Assembly (NCBI GenBank): GCA_937899835.1
Contig: CALCCE010000094.1
Span: 1-64,000, forward strand
DNA from: an uncultured Flavobacteriales bacterium
GTDB lineage: Bacteria; Bacteroidota; Bacteroidia; Flavobacteriales_G; Salibacteraceae
DNA: 64,000 nucleotides
Reading direction: 5' to 3'
In this document: in pieces, positions 35,400 to 45,168 of the stretch
Position numbering within the stretch: position 1 is the first letter of the stretch
Layout of the letters: each line of letters opens with the position of its first letter
Notes under the pieces: model-generated
What the model saw: only the letters and a program-made list of their open reading frames with translations
Database searches by the model: none
What the model was told of the DNA's origin: nothing
Position numbers and translations under genes: made by a program

Positions 35400-36665
35400 T
35401 TAGCTCATGATGAAGGCGGCAGCAAACGAAAGTATGGCCAGCACCAACCCTATCATAAAGGTATTGTAGCAAATGCGCAGATACTTGTATTTCTTATGCA
35501 ATACACGGCCCAAAAAGTAAAGGTCGCGTACCATGGAGCCGTAAAGGTATTCACGGTCTCCCATCACCCGATTCATCCCCCACTCGAAATCGTCAAGGTC
35601 TACCGCATGAAAATTGCCAAAAAACAACAAGTTGGCGCGTTTCTCTTCAATGTCTTCTCGGGTAAAAGTACCCTGAGTAACCTTGGGCCGGGTGCTTAAG
35701 GTGGCAAAAACGACCGACAACACACAAACGACTAAGAGTACCAGGGTTGGGAAAAGCAAAAACTGGCGGTCTTCCAGTTGCGGTACCAGTGAGGAGACCA
35801 CAATAGAAATGATGATCGCATTGATGGACAACATGATGTTGGCCTTGTTATCGGCTATGGCACTGAGCTGAATGTGGTTGCGGGAAGTCGTACGAAACAT
35901 GGTTTCGATGCCCCGCTCGGGAATTTGTTCCTTGATGAACTTCCGCTTTAAAAACTTGATGTCTTTCTCAGAAAGGGCTTCTAAATCGTTGATGTCGATG
36001 CCCTTGGGCTTCTTCTTTTTCTTTTTTTTCTCCTTGGCCACGATGGCCACTTCAGTGGACGGATCCAATTCGGCCAGTTGTTCCTGCAAAGCGTTGAGGT
36101 TCACTGCGCGCTGAGGCGCAAGTGTTTCACGGGCATAATCTGTGAAATAGCGGTGGGTACCTAAAAAGAAAATGTTGGTACGGAGCCAATCTTCATTGTT
36201 GAAGTTTTGGTCCAGCACCTGCTTCCACTCCTTGCGCAAAGCGTCATTTAAAGCATCGTAATGTGGACTACCTAAATTGTGTAAATCCGCATCACACAAA
36301 ACTTGCTCCCGCACGTGTTTCGGATTTTGCGGCATTCGGGTGGCCTCAATACAATCCAGCACCTGAGTCATTTGGGGCTCTGGAACGCCTTCATTTTTCA
36401 GGAAAGTCTCCGCTATCTCTTTGCTGTAGGTTTCGTGATCGCGGTAACTTTCGATGTATCCGGAGTCGTGGAAATAAGCTGCTATATCAACAATCTCCTG
36501 ATCTTCAGCCGAAAGGCCTACACCTTGCCCAATGGTGCGGCAGTGTTCTACCGTATCCAAGGTGTGTTGAAGGTTGTGGTACGTCAACTCATCAGACAAT
36601 TTTTCTTGAAACAGCGCAGTGATGTGTTCACATGCCCGGTCTCTCAACACAGAACTTTCATTCAT
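35400..36665 (-). CDS. HD-domain protein with C-terminal Pycsar-type transmembrane domain
   Basis: 421 residues from the ATG at 36665; the upstream extension to 36722 is hydrophobic but poorly placed. The HD phosphohydrolase domain (about 1-180) has His30 and His34 (HNLQH), His66-Asp67 (FHDSGY) and DADLHN near 124. A Lys-rich linker follows (seven Lys). The C-terminal part, RTTSRNHIQLSAIADNKANIM followed by three membrane helices, is the PycTM/DUF5706 domain of the Pycsar effector. In Pycsar it binds cyclic nucleotides. No cyclase is adjacent. First gene of a run with sixA and ppk1 (10- and 15-base gaps), which points to a housekeeping signalling role. Confidence 0.85.
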   Translation of the reverse strand: MNESSVLRDRACEHITALFQEKLSDELTYHNLQHTLDTVEHCRTIGQGVGLSAEDQEIVDIAAYFHDSGYIESYRDHETYSKEIAETFLKNEGVPEPQMTQVLDCIEATRMPQNPKHVREQVLCDADLHNLGSPHYDALNDALRKEWKQVLDQNFNNEDWLRTNIFFLGTHRYFTDYARETLAPQRAVNLNALQEQLAELDPSTEVAIVAKEKKKKKKKPKGIDINDLEALSEKDIKFLKRKFIKEQIPERGIETMFRTTSRNHIQLSAIADNKANIMLSINAIIISIVVSSLVPQLEDRQFLLFPTLVLLVVCVLSVVFATLSTRPKVTQGTFTREDIEEKRANLLFFGNFHAVDLDDFEWGMNRVMGDREYLYGSMVRDLYFLGRVLHKKYKYLRICYNTFMIGLVLAILSFAAAFIMS

Positions 36666-36940
36666 AAGCAATAAATACCCTCTCAGGAATCGACCGAAAA
36701 ATAACCAATTTTGTAAGAACATCAGGCACTTAGCCTTTCAGGCTATCGGCTTCCTAGCCAAATGTTAATTTAGGGTCGCCACCCATGACCAACTTATATC
36801 AAACGATTCTCAATTGGAGTAATTTTATGCCTTCTTGAGCGTTTGCCAATCGGCCCATCAGCGGTAGGACCGAAAACCCTAATTTTACACTGGAATACGA
36901 TACTTTTAGTTCAAGCTTTTCCAATCTGTCTCCTACTATT

Positions 36941-37972
36941 TTGAAGTTTAGTTTTCCTTCTCTCGGTGGTATTTTGTGCCTCTTTCTGCTTGCGAGCTTC
37001 ACCGGCTTGAAGGCACAAATAGAGCCTATCAACTGCAGCGACACCTCGTTCTGTGTTCCGGGGGTGATTGGAATGCCACGCTCCAAGGGCTTGGTTTTTC
37101 TACGGGAACAGGTGCTGGACTACGGCATTCGGTCCAATTCGAAGGAAGTAGGCCTCGCCAATGGTTCGGGAGAAGTCCGCAAAAACCGCCGGTATCGCTT
37201 CAAATTGAGAGCACCTTTGGTGATGCGCAGGAACATTAAAGTGGCTTTGGGTTTTGATTATTATGTAGAAGAGTACCGCTTCGATGACCTAAACCAGGTA
37301 GACTATCCACTTTACCTAAGCTTGGAAGACAAATCTTTGAAGAGTATCGGAAGTACCCTCTACATTGTGAAACCATTCCGGGGCAACCGGTACTTTCTCT
37401 TTCGGGGCAACGGCAGCTTGAATGGAGATTACGGCACTAGCGATCTCCCCACCGCTGACTTTCTGCGATTTTCCCTTTCACCACTCTATGGCATCAAACG
37501 CAACGAAAGGGTAAGCTATGCATTTGGAGCAGCCTTCAGTTATACCTTTGGCCGACCGGTGGTTTACCCGGTTTTTGCCTACAACAAAACCTGGAACAAC
37601 CGATGGGGAGTAGAAGCACTCTTGCCAGCCAGGGTTTGGCTACGGTATACTTACAACGACCGTAACCTGGTTTACGCCAAGGTAGGATTTGCCGGTGCCA
37701 GCTACAACGTGCAATTGCAAGATTCTACGCTGCTTTCGAGAGAATCACTGCACCTGGAAAAATCAGAGCTTCGATATTTACTGACCTACGAAAGAGAGAT
37801 CTACGATTTTTTATGGATGGGCCTGGAAGCAGGATGGCGTTCCAACCTCGAGTTTAGCCTAACCGACGTACGTGGGACACAACGGGACCTGTTGATTGAT
37901 AACCGACTCAATCACGCTTTCATGTTCAACTTTAGCATCTTCATCGTTCCACCCAGAAGCATGTTGGAATAA
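36941..37972 (+). CDS. DUF6268-like outer-membrane beta-barrel protein, TTG start
   Basis: 343 residues with TTG as first codon (no ATG or GTG in frame before the signal). Signal peptide 1-25 (LKAQ). The mature part is beta-rich with many aromatic strands (VALGFDYYVEEYRF, YFLFRGNGSL, SYAFGAAFSYTFG, VWLRYTYNDRNL, LGLEAGWRS-type segments). The pattern resembles DUF6268 barrels, but I am not certain. Alone between the HD-PycTM start (divergent) and the receiver gene (convergent). Confidence 0.65.
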   Translation: MKFSFPSLGGILCLFLLASFTGLKAQIEPINCSDTSFCVPGVIGMPRSKGLVFLREQVLDYGIRSNSKEVGLANGSGEVRKNRRYRFKLRAPLVMRRNIKVALGFDYYVEEYRFDDLNQVDYPLYLSLEDKSLKSIGSTLYIVKPFRGNRYFLFRGNGSLNGDYGTSDLPTADFLRFSLSPLYGIKRNERVSYAFGAAFSYTFGRPVVYPVFAYNKTWNNRWGVEALLPARVWLRYTYNDRNLVYAKVGFAGASYNVQLQDSTLLSRESLHLEKSELRYLLTYEREIYDFLWMGLEAGWRSNLEFSLTDVRGTQRDLLIDNRLNHAFMFNFSIFIVPPRSMLE

Positions 37973-37979
37973 AAAGAAA

Positions 37980-38399
37980 TTAGCTGAGGGAAGGGCTGAA
38001 AAATTCTCCCTGAATCTCCTCTACCAACTCTAAGGTGATGGGCTTGTATTTGTAAGCCGATACCAAAGGATGGTTGTCTGCCTTGCGCACATCTTCAGGG
38101 AACACCGAAGAGGAGAAAACAATGATTACCGGTTCTTTTGCCCGATCTCCTAAAAGTTTTTCCAGCTCGGTAAGAAATTCCCAACCACTCATGAGTGGCA
38201 TATTGAGGTCCAGGAAAATGAGGCTCGGTAGATTTTCCGAGCGCTGATTTTCTGGTTGACGTAGAAAATTTAGTGCGTCTACGGCAGTTCCAAATTGCGA
38301 AAGTCGGGTTTGTGGATTGTATTTATCAAGGACGCGCTTTCCGATGAAGTTGTTTACATCATCGTCATCGATCATCATTACGTGTTGAATGGCAGTCAT
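37980..38399 (-). CDS. Single-domain response regulator (receiver)
   Basis: 139 residues. Acidic pocket Asp11-Asp14 (IDDDDVN), phosphoacceptor Asp64 (FLDLNMP), Ser/Thr switch in VFSSSV and Lys in KYKP near 118. No output domain, so it passes phosphate or binds a partner. Starts 10 bases after the kinase stop and is its obvious partner. Confidence 0.9.
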   Translation of the reverse strand: MTAIQHVMMIDDDDVNNFIGKRVLDKYNPQTRLSQFGTAVDALNFLRQPENQRSENLPSLIFLDLNMPLMSGWEFLTELEKLLGDRAKEPVIIVFSSSVFPEDVRKADNHPLVSAYKYKPITLELVEEIQGEFFSPSLS

Positions 38400-38409
38400 T
38401 AGGGCTTGG

Positions 38410-41400
38410 TTATCGGCTTTCCTGGTGCATTTTTCCTTCCTTCAAAAATACGTTAAAAGTAGTGCCTTTTCCCAGTTCACTGTCTACTTCAATTTTTCCA
38501 CCGAGGGCATCTACCTGAGACTTAATGATGTAGAGACCCAAACCTTTTCCTTCCACGTGGTTGTGAAAGCGTTTATATAGCCCAAAAAGGTCGTCTCCAT
38601 GCTTCCGCAAGTCCATTCCCAACCCATTGTCGCGAACACTCAAGCGAAAAAAGCCACGCTCTCGGCGAGAGGTAATTCGAATGGTCGGTGACCGTTCCGG
38701 TGAACGGTATTTGATGGCATTGGTCAACAAATTGAGCACAATGCTTTCCAAATGACTTTTGGGATAGGTAAGCTCAGGAGCCTCAGAGAAATCGGCGATC
38801 ACTTTGGTCGCTGCCCGGTTCATTTGATCGGAAATACTGGCTTCTACCCTACTGATGAGGCTGGACAAGTTGATCCGCTCACTTTGCCCCTGGCTGGTAT
38901 GCTTCACTGCCACCACCTGAATAAGGTCTTCGAGCGTAGCACTCAATTGATTGACTGAAAGCTCCAGCTTATCAATGATCAAAGGATTGTCCGAATCCAT
39001 CGGATTATCCTTGTTATAGAGCATCAAAAGGCTTTTCAGATTCACCACCGGAGCACGCAGGTTGTGCGAAGTGATGTAGGCAAATTGATTCAATTCTGCA
39101 TTGGACCGCAGCAATTCATCGGTCAATTGACGCAATTCTTCTTCCGCGTTTTTACGGTCGGTGATGTCTTTTACCTGAGCAATCACAAAAGAAGGCTCTC
39201 CGGCAAACTCGCGCACTAATGAACAGCTGAGCAGCCCAGTAATGGTGTATCCTTTTTTATGACGATAGCGTTTTTCGAGGTGGTAAGAATTGATTTCTCC
39301 ATTGATGAGCTGTCGAAATAATCCTAAGTTCTCGTCCAAATCCTCCGATACGGTGATGTCGGCAAATTTCATCTCCTTCAGCTCATGCACCTCATAACCG
39401 ATCATGCGAGCAAACGCTGTGTTGATCTGGTACATTCTTCCATCCTTATCGGCGAGAATCATCCCTACTGAAGCGTTTTCGAAGGCACTTTTGAATTTAT
39501 CTTCACTTTCCTGTAAAGCCTGCTCCGCCAATTTGCGTTCGGTAATATCCAGATGCGTTCCGGTTACCCGCAGCGGATTGCCTTTGCGGTCCCATTTGGT
39601 CACTTTACCGCGGTCGAGGATCCATTTCCAGGTACCATCCTTGGTACGCATGCGGTGCTCCGACTCATAATAAGCCGTATCGCCCGACAAATGACGGTCC
39701 AGTTCCCCCATAATGAGCGGCTTATCGTCGGGATGCATTACTTTGTCCCAGTTGTTTACGGTTGGCTCGATATCGCGCAGGCTGTAACCCAACATCTCCG
39801 CCCATCGGCGGTTATAAGTCATGGTACCCGTGGGCACATCCCAGTCCCAAAGCCCCAAGTTGCCTCCTTCTAAAGCAAGGTCTACCCGCTCCAGGCTTTC
39901 GGCCAACTGATCTTCCATTTGCACCCGGACAATTTTATTGGCGGCCAGAGAGGCAATGGTTGAAAGCACCCGCAGGTGATCTTCGTTGAAAAAGTTTTTC
40001 TCTTCGTGCTCCGAGTCAATTACCCCGAGCAGTTCTCCTTCGTAAATGATGGGTACCGTAATTTCAGATAAGCGCAGTTCCTCATCGATCACGTATCGCG
40101 CATCCAGGGTAGTATCAGAAACTATTTCGGCTTTTTTAGAGATTGCTACATGCCCTACAATGCCTTTGCCGACGGGCAGGTTCATTCCACCAATCAATCG
40201 ATTGTCTTGATCGCGCTTTTTACCAAAGCCGGCTTTTTGAACCAACATGTCCGATTTACGGTCCAACAAGTAAATGACACAATCGGTAAAATCGAGGTTG
40301 CTGATGCAGTTGTGCGTAAGGTCATTGAGGATATCGTGGAGGGTATTTTTTCCGAGCAATGAGGTAGCGAAATAGTTGATGATCCGCTGATAGCGCTCGC
40401 TCTTGATCATCTGTTCCTCAGCGTTTCTTTGCGCACTGATGTCCTCTACCGTACCTACAAAACCAGAAAATCCATTGGGATTGTGGTTTACCACCGGCGA
40501 AACATGCAGCCTCAGCCAAAGGGGTTGATTCCTGTTTTTGTCGACATAGGAAAAGCTACCCGTATAATTGCCACCCAATTCGATGCTATTGCGCCACTCG
40601 GGCAGCCAGGATTTTCCTTGCCCATTAAACAAGTGGTTTTTCAATCCAGTATCCAACAAATCGTTTCGGTTCAATTGAATGATGGATTCAAACCGCCGGT
40701 TGACAAACAGGCAACGACCTTCTTCGTTCACTACAAATACCCCCAAGGAAACCGCATTGGTAAGCTCTTGAAAAGGAAGTGCCGCCGAAGCTTTATCTGC
40801 CGGAATGACTACTTTCTCCAACTGAAGTCGTACCAAACCATTAATCGCCACCTGCACCAGATTACTCAGCAGGCTTTCCGGCAATTGATTGGTAGGCTGC
40901 GTTCCGAGGCATTTTTCAAAACCAACGACCCCAACGGGCTGGTTTTGCATCATAATAGGATACAGCAGCAACGACTCTACCTGTTGGTTTTTCAAATAGG
41001 TAAGCTCAGGACCTTCCTGTTGAGGAAACAGCTTTTGAGTAGAAATGCTAAAGCGCTTGCCGTCTTTTAGTTGTTGGCTTAGCCAAGGCAAGTCTTCATG
41101 GATTTCAAGGTTTTCCAATTCAGTAAGAACGGAAGGCACGTTTTCTTGCGTCCATTCATAACATTGGGTCACTTTGCCGGTGGGACCTTCAAAATGCACA
41201 ATGTAACCGCGATCAAAACCGGAGGATTTGCCCAGGATATCAATCAATCCTTGACAAACTGGAGCGGTATCCCCTTGTCGACTGATTTCGATACGTTGGT
41301 TGAGTTCCGCTATCCAATTAGAAATGTCTGCTACTGACGGATCGTAAGTTGTTTTGGTTCCTGAGGAGAGCGGCTTTAGAAAGACACATCCTCCGGCAAT

Positions 41401-41724
41401 GCTGCCATTACCGTTAATGATGGGAGAAAAACGGGTCTCGAACAGGCGGTCAGGCTTAGTGACATCAACCGAATACAGCTTTCCGTGAGAAATAGTGGTT
41501 TCCCCTTGCAGGGCAGATTTTAAAAGGTTTTGCTCACCTTCTTCAGAGAATTCAGGAAGTAACTCAAACAAATTTTGACCTAAACAGACTTCTCGCTGTT
41601 TAGAAAATAATTGTTCCATAACCGAATTCCATTCAGTAACCTGAAAATCATGGTTATAGGCAAGAATACCGCCATCAAAATTCTCTGATGCGAATGGCAG
41701 AGGTTCAAGACTTGAACTGTTCAT
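38410..41724 (-). CDS. Soluble PAS/GAF multi-sensor histidine kinase
   Basis: 1104 residues with no membrane segment. Domain order by eye: PAS (about 15-125), GAF (150-300), PAS (315-440), GAF (455-600), PAS (612-735), PAS (745-865), HisKA with phospho-His near 886 (ITSHNLRAP), HATPase_c (about 985-1095; NAIKY, DNGLGMD, GLGLYI). The SHNLRAPV form of the H-box belongs to a Bacteroidota group. It is a cytosolic sensor that passes phosphate to the receiver next to it. Ligand not identifiable. Confidence 0.88.
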   Translation of the reverse strand: MNSSSLEPLPFASENFDGGILAYNHDFQVTEWNSVMEQLFSKQREVCLGQNLFELLPEFSEEGEQNLLKSALQGETTISHGKLYSVDVTKPDRLFETRFSPIINGNGSIAGGCVFLKPLSSGTKTTYDPSVADISNWIAELNQRIEISRQGDTAPVCQGLIDILGKSSGFDRGYIVHFEGPTGKVTQCYEWTQENVPSVLTELENLEIHEDLPWLSQQLKDGKRFSISTQKLFPQQEGPELTYLKNQQVESLLLYPIMMQNQPVGVVGFEKCLGTQPTNQLPESLLSNLVQVAINGLVRLQLEKVVIPADKASAALPFQELTNAVSLGVFVVNEEGRCLFVNRRFESIIQLNRNDLLDTGLKNHLFNGQGKSWLPEWRNSIELGGNYTGSFSYVDKNRNQPLWLRLHVSPVVNHNPNGFSGFVGTVEDISAQRNAEEQMIKSERYQRIINYFATSLLGKNTLHDILNDLTHNCISNLDFTDCVIYLLDRKSDMLVQKAGFGKKRDQDNRLIGGMNLPVGKGIVGHVAISKKAEIVSDTTLDARYVIDEELRLSEITVPIIYEGELLGVIDSEHEEKNFFNEDHLRVLSTIASLAANKIVRVQMEDQLAESLERVDLALEGGNLGLWDWDVPTGTMTYNRRWAEMLGYSLRDIEPTVNNWDKVMHPDDKPLIMGELDRHLSGDTAYYESEHRMRTKDGTWKWILDRGKVTKWDRKGNPLRVTGTHLDITERKLAEQALQESEDKFKSAFENASVGMILADKDGRMYQINTAFARMIGYEVHELKEMKFADITVSEDLDENLGLFRQLINGEINSYHLEKRYRHKKGYTITGLLSCSLVREFAGEPSFVIAQVKDITDRKNAEEELRQLTDELLRSNAELNQFAYITSHNLRAPVVNLKSLLMLYNKDNPMDSDNPLIIDKLELSVNQLSATLEDLIQVVAVKHTSQGQSERINLSSLISRVEASISDQMNRAATKVIADFSEAPELTYPKSHLESIVLNLLTNAIKYRSPERSPTIRITSRRERGFFRLSVRDNGLGMDLRKHGDDLFGLYKRFHNHVEGKGLGLYIIKSQVDALGGKIEVDSELGKGTTFNVFLKEGKMHQESR

Positions 41725-41999
41725 AGAGCCACAGAATCACGAGTATGAGCCTTCTCGTAGTGTCCTAATATAGAAAGTTTTGCTTAATGGATACACGAAT
41801 CTGAAGATAACAAATAGGTCAGGCATCAGTATTACTTAAATTGAACCCTAAATGTTACGGAAAGTTCAAAACAAAGCATTGTCGTTCAGTTTGACAGTCT
41901 CAGCCGAAAACAAAACACAATTCATAAACATCACCTCCGCACAAAACTGGCTGATTAGGTTCAAAAACGTAATTTCCCGACCCACAAAAGAGCACATTA

Positions 42000-43019
42000 T
42001 TGGATTCTGTTACACAAGTTGTACTCGGTGCTGCAGTTGGTGAAGTAGCGCTTGGAAAAAAAATAGGCAACAAAGCTTTGCTTTGGGGCGCCATCGGAGG
42101 TACCATCCCCGATCTTGATGTCATCGCACAATTTGTGGTGGGTATCGTAGAAAGTTCCAAATTTCACCGCAGTGCTACCCATAGCATTCTCTTTTGCATA
42201 GTGATGGCTCCGGTGTTGGGGGCCTTGGTGAGTCGCCTTTACCCCAAAGCTTCTGCGAACTGGCGCGAATGGTCCTGGTTATTTTTTCTCGCTCTTTTTA
42301 CCCATCCACTTCTGGATTGTTTTACCACCTGGGGTACACAGCTTTTCTGGCCCTTCACCGACTATCAGGTTGCCTTTAAAACCATATTTGTGATCGATCC
42401 TGGCTATACCCTGCCAATGCTCGTTGCTTTGATTGCCATTCTGTTCATCCGGCGAACTTCTCCGCTCAGGAAACGGGTAAATGTTGTGGGTATGGTACTG
42501 AGTCACCTGTACCTTACCGTGACCTTGGTGAATAAATGGATGGTTAACGAGGCCTTCAAACAATCCTACACGGCACAAGGCATTCAGGTGGAGCGTTTCG
42601 AAACCAAGCCAACGCCCATTAACAATGTCTTATGGTCGGGCACTTTGGAAACAGAGGATCACTATTACATTGGCTTTTATTCGTTGCTCGACAGTGAGAT
42701 TGACATCCCTTATAAACGTTTTGCTAAAAACCACGAATTGTTATCGCCTTACGTAGAGCAAGACCAGCGCCTGCAAACCCTGCTGGGGCTAAGCACCGGT
42801 TACTACACCGTGGTTAAAACCGATTTTGGTTTCATCATCAACGACCTGCGGTTTGGTCAGGCCAAAGGCTGGAATTCCGACGATGGCGAATTCGTTTTTG
42901 CTTACAACTACTATCCACCTGAAGGCGATGTCCCCTCGCGATTTGAAAAGCGCCCTCCACAAATGGAAGATGGAAAAGAGTTGCTGAAACAGATTTTTGA
43001 GCGGGCTTTCAGGGGATGA
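42000..43019 (+). CDS. YdjM-like membrane-bound metal-dependent hydrolase
   Basis: 339 residues starting with TTG. N-terminal pattern MDSVTQVVLGAAVGEV, PDLDV (35-39) and HRSATHS (56-62) with THPLLDCFTTWG are the YdjM/LexA-binding membrane hydrolase family (DUF457) His/Asp residues, which sit on or in four or more membrane helices. The C-terminal half (about 190-339) is a soluble domain unique to the longer bacterial relatives. Reaction unknown; members are linked to the SOS response in E. coli. Confidence 0.82.
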   Translation: MDSVTQVVLGAAVGEVALGKKIGNKALLWGAIGGTIPDLDVIAQFVVGIVESSKFHRSATHSILFCIVMAPVLGALVSRLYPKASANWREWSWLFFLALFTHPLLDCFTTWGTQLFWPFTDYQVAFKTIFVIDPGYTLPMLVALIAILFIRRTSPLRKRVNVVGMVLSHLYLTVTLVNKWMVNEAFKQSYTAQGIQVERFETKPTPINNVLWSGTLETEDHYYIGFYSLLDSEIDIPYKRFAKNHELLSPYVEQDQRLQTLLGLSTGYYTVVKTDFGFIINDLRFGQAKGWNSDDGEFVFAYNYYPPEGDVPSRFEKRPPQMEDGKELLKQIFERAFRG

Positions 43020-43125
43020 GTTCTTTTCTTGGTTGAGGGAATAAGTTTACTTTTAGGCCCACTTGAAAAGGTTTCCCCACTTCCTTTTCCGTGCATGGAA
43101 TTGACTTCACACCGATTTTCCCCGG

Positions 43126-45168
43126 ATGCGTATTTTTTTGGTCGTTTGTTTTCTATCGTTGTTAGCGGAGGTGGCTACTGCCAATGAGGACAGAAGTCCA
43201 GGGAGCATACGTCAGAAGTGGCACCAATCCGCCGACAAAGATTCACTTGCCTTGTTTCAGTCGTTGGGACTATTTTTTGCAGATTCAGTACAATTTGATT
43301 CCGCCAGGTATTGGTTTCGACGTGCCGAATATTTTTCCTTGCGCAACGAACAACCCGCACGCGCTTCCATTGCCTTGAAAAAGCAGGGCTCCTATTATCT
43401 CCAACAGGGCTACACCGATTCCGCTCAAGCTACTTTCACGCGGGCATTGGCCCTCGATCGTACCCTTGATAAGCCGACCCTATTGGCAGCTAGCCTCAAC
43501 AACATTGGCCTGATTTATTACTACAACGGCGACTACAGGGCTGGTGCCCGCTATGTGCAAGAAAGCCGGCAACTCTACCGTGAATTGGGCAACGACTCGT
43601 TGTTGGCCATTAGCCTGCTCAATTTGGGCATCGAATACAAGCGGATGGGTTACCTGGATATTGCCTCCGCCGAACTGGAAGAAGGCCTCAAGGTAATTGG
43701 CGCGTCTGGCAAAGACCTTATTCGTGCTTATTTGCTCAATACTTTGGCCAATACCCGACGGTCACAGGGCGATCCCAGCACCGCACTTCCGTTACACCGG
43801 CAAGCGCTCAAAATTCGAATACGCCTGGGCAAAAAACCACCCATTGCGAATTCTTATAACAATCTTGGCAATACCTTTCTCGACCTGGAAGAGTTGGACT
43901 CGGCACAAGCTTACCTCAACAAGGCTTTGGTTTTGAAACAGGCAATTGGCAACCCGAGATCGGAGGCAAGTACCCAGCGCAATTTGGGCAGGGTGGCCAT
44001 GAAATTGAGCGAATGGAACGTTGCCGAAAGCCGATTTCAGCAAGCACTCCAACTCAGCTTAACGGGTAAAAACACCAGTGGAGCCGCCGAATCCGCCAAT
44101 TTTTTGGCCGAACTCTACCAACAAACCCGGCAATACGAGCTGCTGGATTCTGTGCTGCGGTTGGGAGAACAATGGGCAGAATCCTCAGGGGACGGTGATG
44201 TTTGGTTGGCCAACCTGGAACTGCAAAAAGCTCGACAGCAAGACCAAGGCAATTTAAAGCAAGCACTGATGTTGGGAGAACGCTATTTAGTGATTCGCGA
44301 CAGCTTAAAGGGAAAAGGTGATCAGCGAGCACTGGGCGAAGTGATTATCGCCTACGAAAATGCCCGTGATCAATACGAAAAAGATTTGCTGATCCGCGAC
44401 CGCAAGCGGGCCATTGCCGGAGGGATTGCGGTCATATTGATTCTTTCTGTTTTCTTCTACTTGCGCAACCGGTACAAGCAAAAAGCACTAAAAGTGTTGC
44501 AAGGAAAAAATCAGGAGATCGAAGCGCGCAACCATCAAATTGAACTGCTTTTCAGGGAACTTAACCACCGGGTAAAAAACAATTTGATGGTCATTTCCAG
44601 CTTGTTGAAACTCCAGGCCCGACAACTCACCGATGAGGGTGCCCGATCTGCCATTCAGGAAAGCAGAAACCGGGTAGAAGCCATGGGGCTCATTCATCAA
44701 AAGTTGTATCAAAATGCTCAAATTTCCCACATTCGACTTTCGGATTACCTTCGAAAACTGGTGCCCAACTTGCTGGCTTCTTATGGGTTTTCTACCCAAT
44801 CGGTCGATCTCGAAATGGAAATCGCTGACATGGTAATTACCGTCGATACGGCGGTGCCGCTGGGTCTTGTTGTCAATGAATTGGTGAGCAATGCTTTTAA
44901 ATACGCATACAAAAATGTAGATGCTCCTTGGCTAAAGGTGAGTCTTCAACCGCAGGGGGAACAATTGGAGCTGCTGGTACAAGACAATGGGCCGGGCTTG
45001 CCCGAAGAATTCAACAACCGTCGTGAGGGTTCTTTCGGATTGAAACTTGTTCACTCCCTAACTCGTCAAATGCGGGGAAAACTCACCATTAGCAACCGTC
45101 CGGGAGCCTGTTTTCAACTCCTTGTACAAGACACTCCCAAAAACGCCAACAAACCATCGGATGGATAA
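43126..45168 (+). CDS. TPR-containing HisKA_2 sensor histidine kinase
   Basis: 680 residues. Signal peptide 1-19. Periplasmic TPR repeats fill about 35-420 (SAQATFTRALALD, YNNLGNTFLDLEELDSA, and similar). One membrane segment lies about 429-447. The HisKA_2 H-box is NHRVKNNLMVI with His near 481, and the HATPase domain has NELVSNAFKYA and DNGPGLP. The kinase overlaps its regulator by eight bases. Confidence 0.9.
   Translation: MRIFLVVCFLSLLAEVATANEDRSPGSIRQKWHQSADKDSLALFQSLGLFFADSVQFDSARYWFRRAEYFSLRNEQPARASIALKKQGSYYLQQGYTDSAQATFTRALALDRTLDKPTLLAASLNNIGLIYYYNGDYRAGARYVQESRQLYRELGNDSLLAISLLNLGIEYKRMGYLDIASAELEEGLKVIGASGKDLIRAYLLNTLANTRRSQGDPSTALPLHRQALKIRIRLGKKPPIANSYNNLGNTFLDLEELDSAQAYLNKALVLKQAIGNPRSEASTQRNLGRVAMKLSEWNVAESRFQQALQLSLTGKNTSGAAESANFLAELYQQTRQYELLDSVLRLGEQWAESSGDGDVWLANLELQKARQQDQGNLKQALMLGERYLVIRDSLKGKGDQRALGEVIIAYENARDQYEKDLLIRDRKRAIAGGIAVILILSVFFYLRNRYKQKALKVLQGKNQEIEARNHQIELLFRELNHRVKNNLMVISSLLKLQARQLTDEGARSAIQESRNRVEAMGLIHQKLYQNAQISHIRLSDYLRKLVPNLLASYGFSTQSVDLEMEIADMVITVDTAVPLGLVVNELVSNAFKYAYKNVDAPWLKVSLQPQGEQLELLVQDNGPGLPEEFNNRREGSFGLKLVHSLTRQMRGKLTISNRPGACFQLLVQDTPKNANKPSDG

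Noticed and set aside
35400-36665. Complete Pycsar phage-defence system
   Set aside because: No nucleotide cyclase is adjacent, the gene sits with sixA and ppk1, and HD-PycTM fusions look like core genes in this phylum.
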